This document shows positions 6,973 to 7,243 of a stretch of DNA of 7,243 nt, one piece after another. The DNA is from Euryarchaeota archaeon UBA251 (GTDB lineage Archaea > Thermoplasmatota > Poseidoniia > Poseidoniales > Thalassarchaeaceae). The notes beneath the pieces were generated by a model, which did not search any database, was not told where the DNA came from, and saw nothing but the letters and a program-made list of their open reading frames with translations. The DNA is taken from assembly GCA_002497905.1 (NCBI GenBank), contig DAFJ01000067.1, positions 1-7,243 on the forward strand, given 5' to 3'. The first letter of the stretch is position 1; every line of letters starts with the position of its first letter. The translations under genes were made by a program, and so were the position numbers.

Positions 6973-7028
6973 CCCGTCCGGATAGCCGAACGGCCGGGTT
7001 ATTCTCGAACCAACCCGTCTAAGACGGG
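6973..7028 (-). ncRNA. GC-rich intergenic RNA structure with competing hairpins after P1
   Basis: Read on the minus strand, from 7028 downward: CCCGTC (7028-7023), TTA, GACGGGTT (7019-7012), an 11-nt loop, AACCCG (7000-6995), a short GCC/GGC stem-loop (6994-6985), and a second GACGGG (6978-6973). The middle segment can pair with the upstream CCCGTC (6 bp, 3-nt loop) or with the downstream AACCCG (6 bp, 11-nt loop), but not both. If the middle pairs downstream, the first CCCGTC is free to pair with the distal GACGGG. This could be a terminator or attenuator at the end of the P1 transcript, a processing signal, or a leader for the next gene. No T-run follows. The pairing is seen in the sequence; the function is inference. 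Confidence 0.4.
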
Positions 7029-7051
7029 ACTCTAGGATGTCTACAGCGAGA

Positions 7052-7243
7052 TCAGCCGAAGAGGTCGCCGAGGCCGCCAAAACCGCCGCCATCGTCTTCC
7101 GCTTCTTCCTCTGCAGCAGGCGCTTCTTCTGCAGCAGCAGGTGCATCTGCACCACCACTAGCAGCTGGCGCAGCAGCAGCCACCGGAGCAGCAACAGCCG
7201 TAGCCATTGCATCACCGATGTCGACACTAGACAAGGATTGCAC
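7052..7243 (-). CDS. rpl12: Archaeal ribosomal stalk protein P1 / L12 (partial, N-terminus outside window)
   Basis: The last 63 residues are present; about 40 N-terminal residues lie beyond the right edge, so the GTG at 7243 is an internal valine, not a start. P1 forms the flexible stalk of the large subunit: its N-terminal domain dimerises and binds P0 (L10), and its C-terminal tip recruits the translational GTPases EF1A and EF2. Visible here are the end of the helical domain (QSLSSVDIGDAMATAVAAP), a long Ala/Gly/Pro hinge, an acidic Glu/Asp stretch, and the tip GGGFGGLGDLFG. The GLGDLFG ending corresponds to the hydrophobic tip (MGFGLFD-like) of archaeal and eukaryotic P proteins; bacterial L7/L12 has no such tail. 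In archaea the gene commonly follows the genes for L1 and L10, which would be expected to the right. Confidence 0.9.
   Translation of the reverse strand: MQSLSSVDIGDAMATAVAAPVAAAAPAASGGADAPAAAEEAPAAEEEAEDDGGGFGGLGDLFG

Noticed and set aside
6960..7035. A possible tRNA gene, suggested by a T-loop-like GGTTCGAGAAT and several GC-rich stems
   Set aside because: The T-arm has a mismatch at the conserved closing pair, there is no matching acceptor stem, and no anticodon arm with T33 can be built on either strand.
7080..7205. Trinucleotide-like GCAGCAGC repetition as a possible microsatellite
   Set aside because: It encodes the Ala/Glu-rich hinge expected in P1, so the bias follows from protein composition.
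6934..7227. A 97-residue minus-strand frame rich in leucine and arginine
   Set aside because: It is an out-of-frame reading of the GCA/GAA-rich P1 hinge continued into the intergenic gap; the P1 frame has the true family tail.
1..7243. CRISPR arrays, insertion sequences, attachment sites or defence systems
   Set aside because: No spaced direct repeats, transposase or integrase motifs, terminal inverted repeats or nuclease motifs were seen on either strand.

Overview
The window reads as a compact archaeal chromosome segment. Two genes support this strongly: a protein of the RaSEA family, which makes the archaea-specific tRNA base archaeosine, and the C-terminal tail of an archaeal stalk protein P1 (ribosomal L12). 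The YchF-family GTPase is also of the archaeal form, with a four-cysteine insert and an NKAD motif. Moderate GC, very tight spacing, GTG/TTG start candidates, few Shine-Dalgarno sites and acidic proteins would fit a planktonic marine euryarchaeon such as Marine Group II (Poseidoniales). That placement is inference; no rRNA gene is present to test it.

Layout, left to right. (1) Positions 1-982, minus strand: the first 327 residues of a 12-TM-type MFS transporter of the UMF1/Atg22-like group, cut by the window edge. (2) Positions 983-1078: a 96-bp divergent promoter region. (3) 1079-2227, plus: RaSEA. (4) 2228-2335: a non-coding gap with a small hairpin. (5) 2336-5641, plus: a tight three-gene run made of a two-TM small protein, a 577-residue polytopic protein built like the catalytic subunit of heme-copper oxidases but lacking the ligand histidines, and a YchF-like GTPase. 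(6) 5642-6334/6370, minus: a membrane-anchored acidic protein whose stop codon touches the GTPase stop codon. (7) 6384-6947, minus: a protein I do not recognise. (8) 6948-7051: a GC-rich non-coding stretch with mutually exclusive hairpins. (9) 7052-7243, minus: the C-terminal part of ribosomal protein P1.

RaSEA, YchF and P1 all concern tRNA maturation or translation, so much of the window is informational housekeeping. The least ordinary part is the two-gene membrane unit at 2336-4357. The large protein keeps the fold signatures of a heme-copper oxidase subunit I, but no histidine occurs in its central 168 residues and only one occurs in the next 429, outside its two C-terminal-tail histidines. 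It therefore looks like a non-catalytic derivative, possibly assembled with the small two-TM protein. The second unusual element is the intergenic RNA downstream of P1, where one segment can pair with either of two partners.
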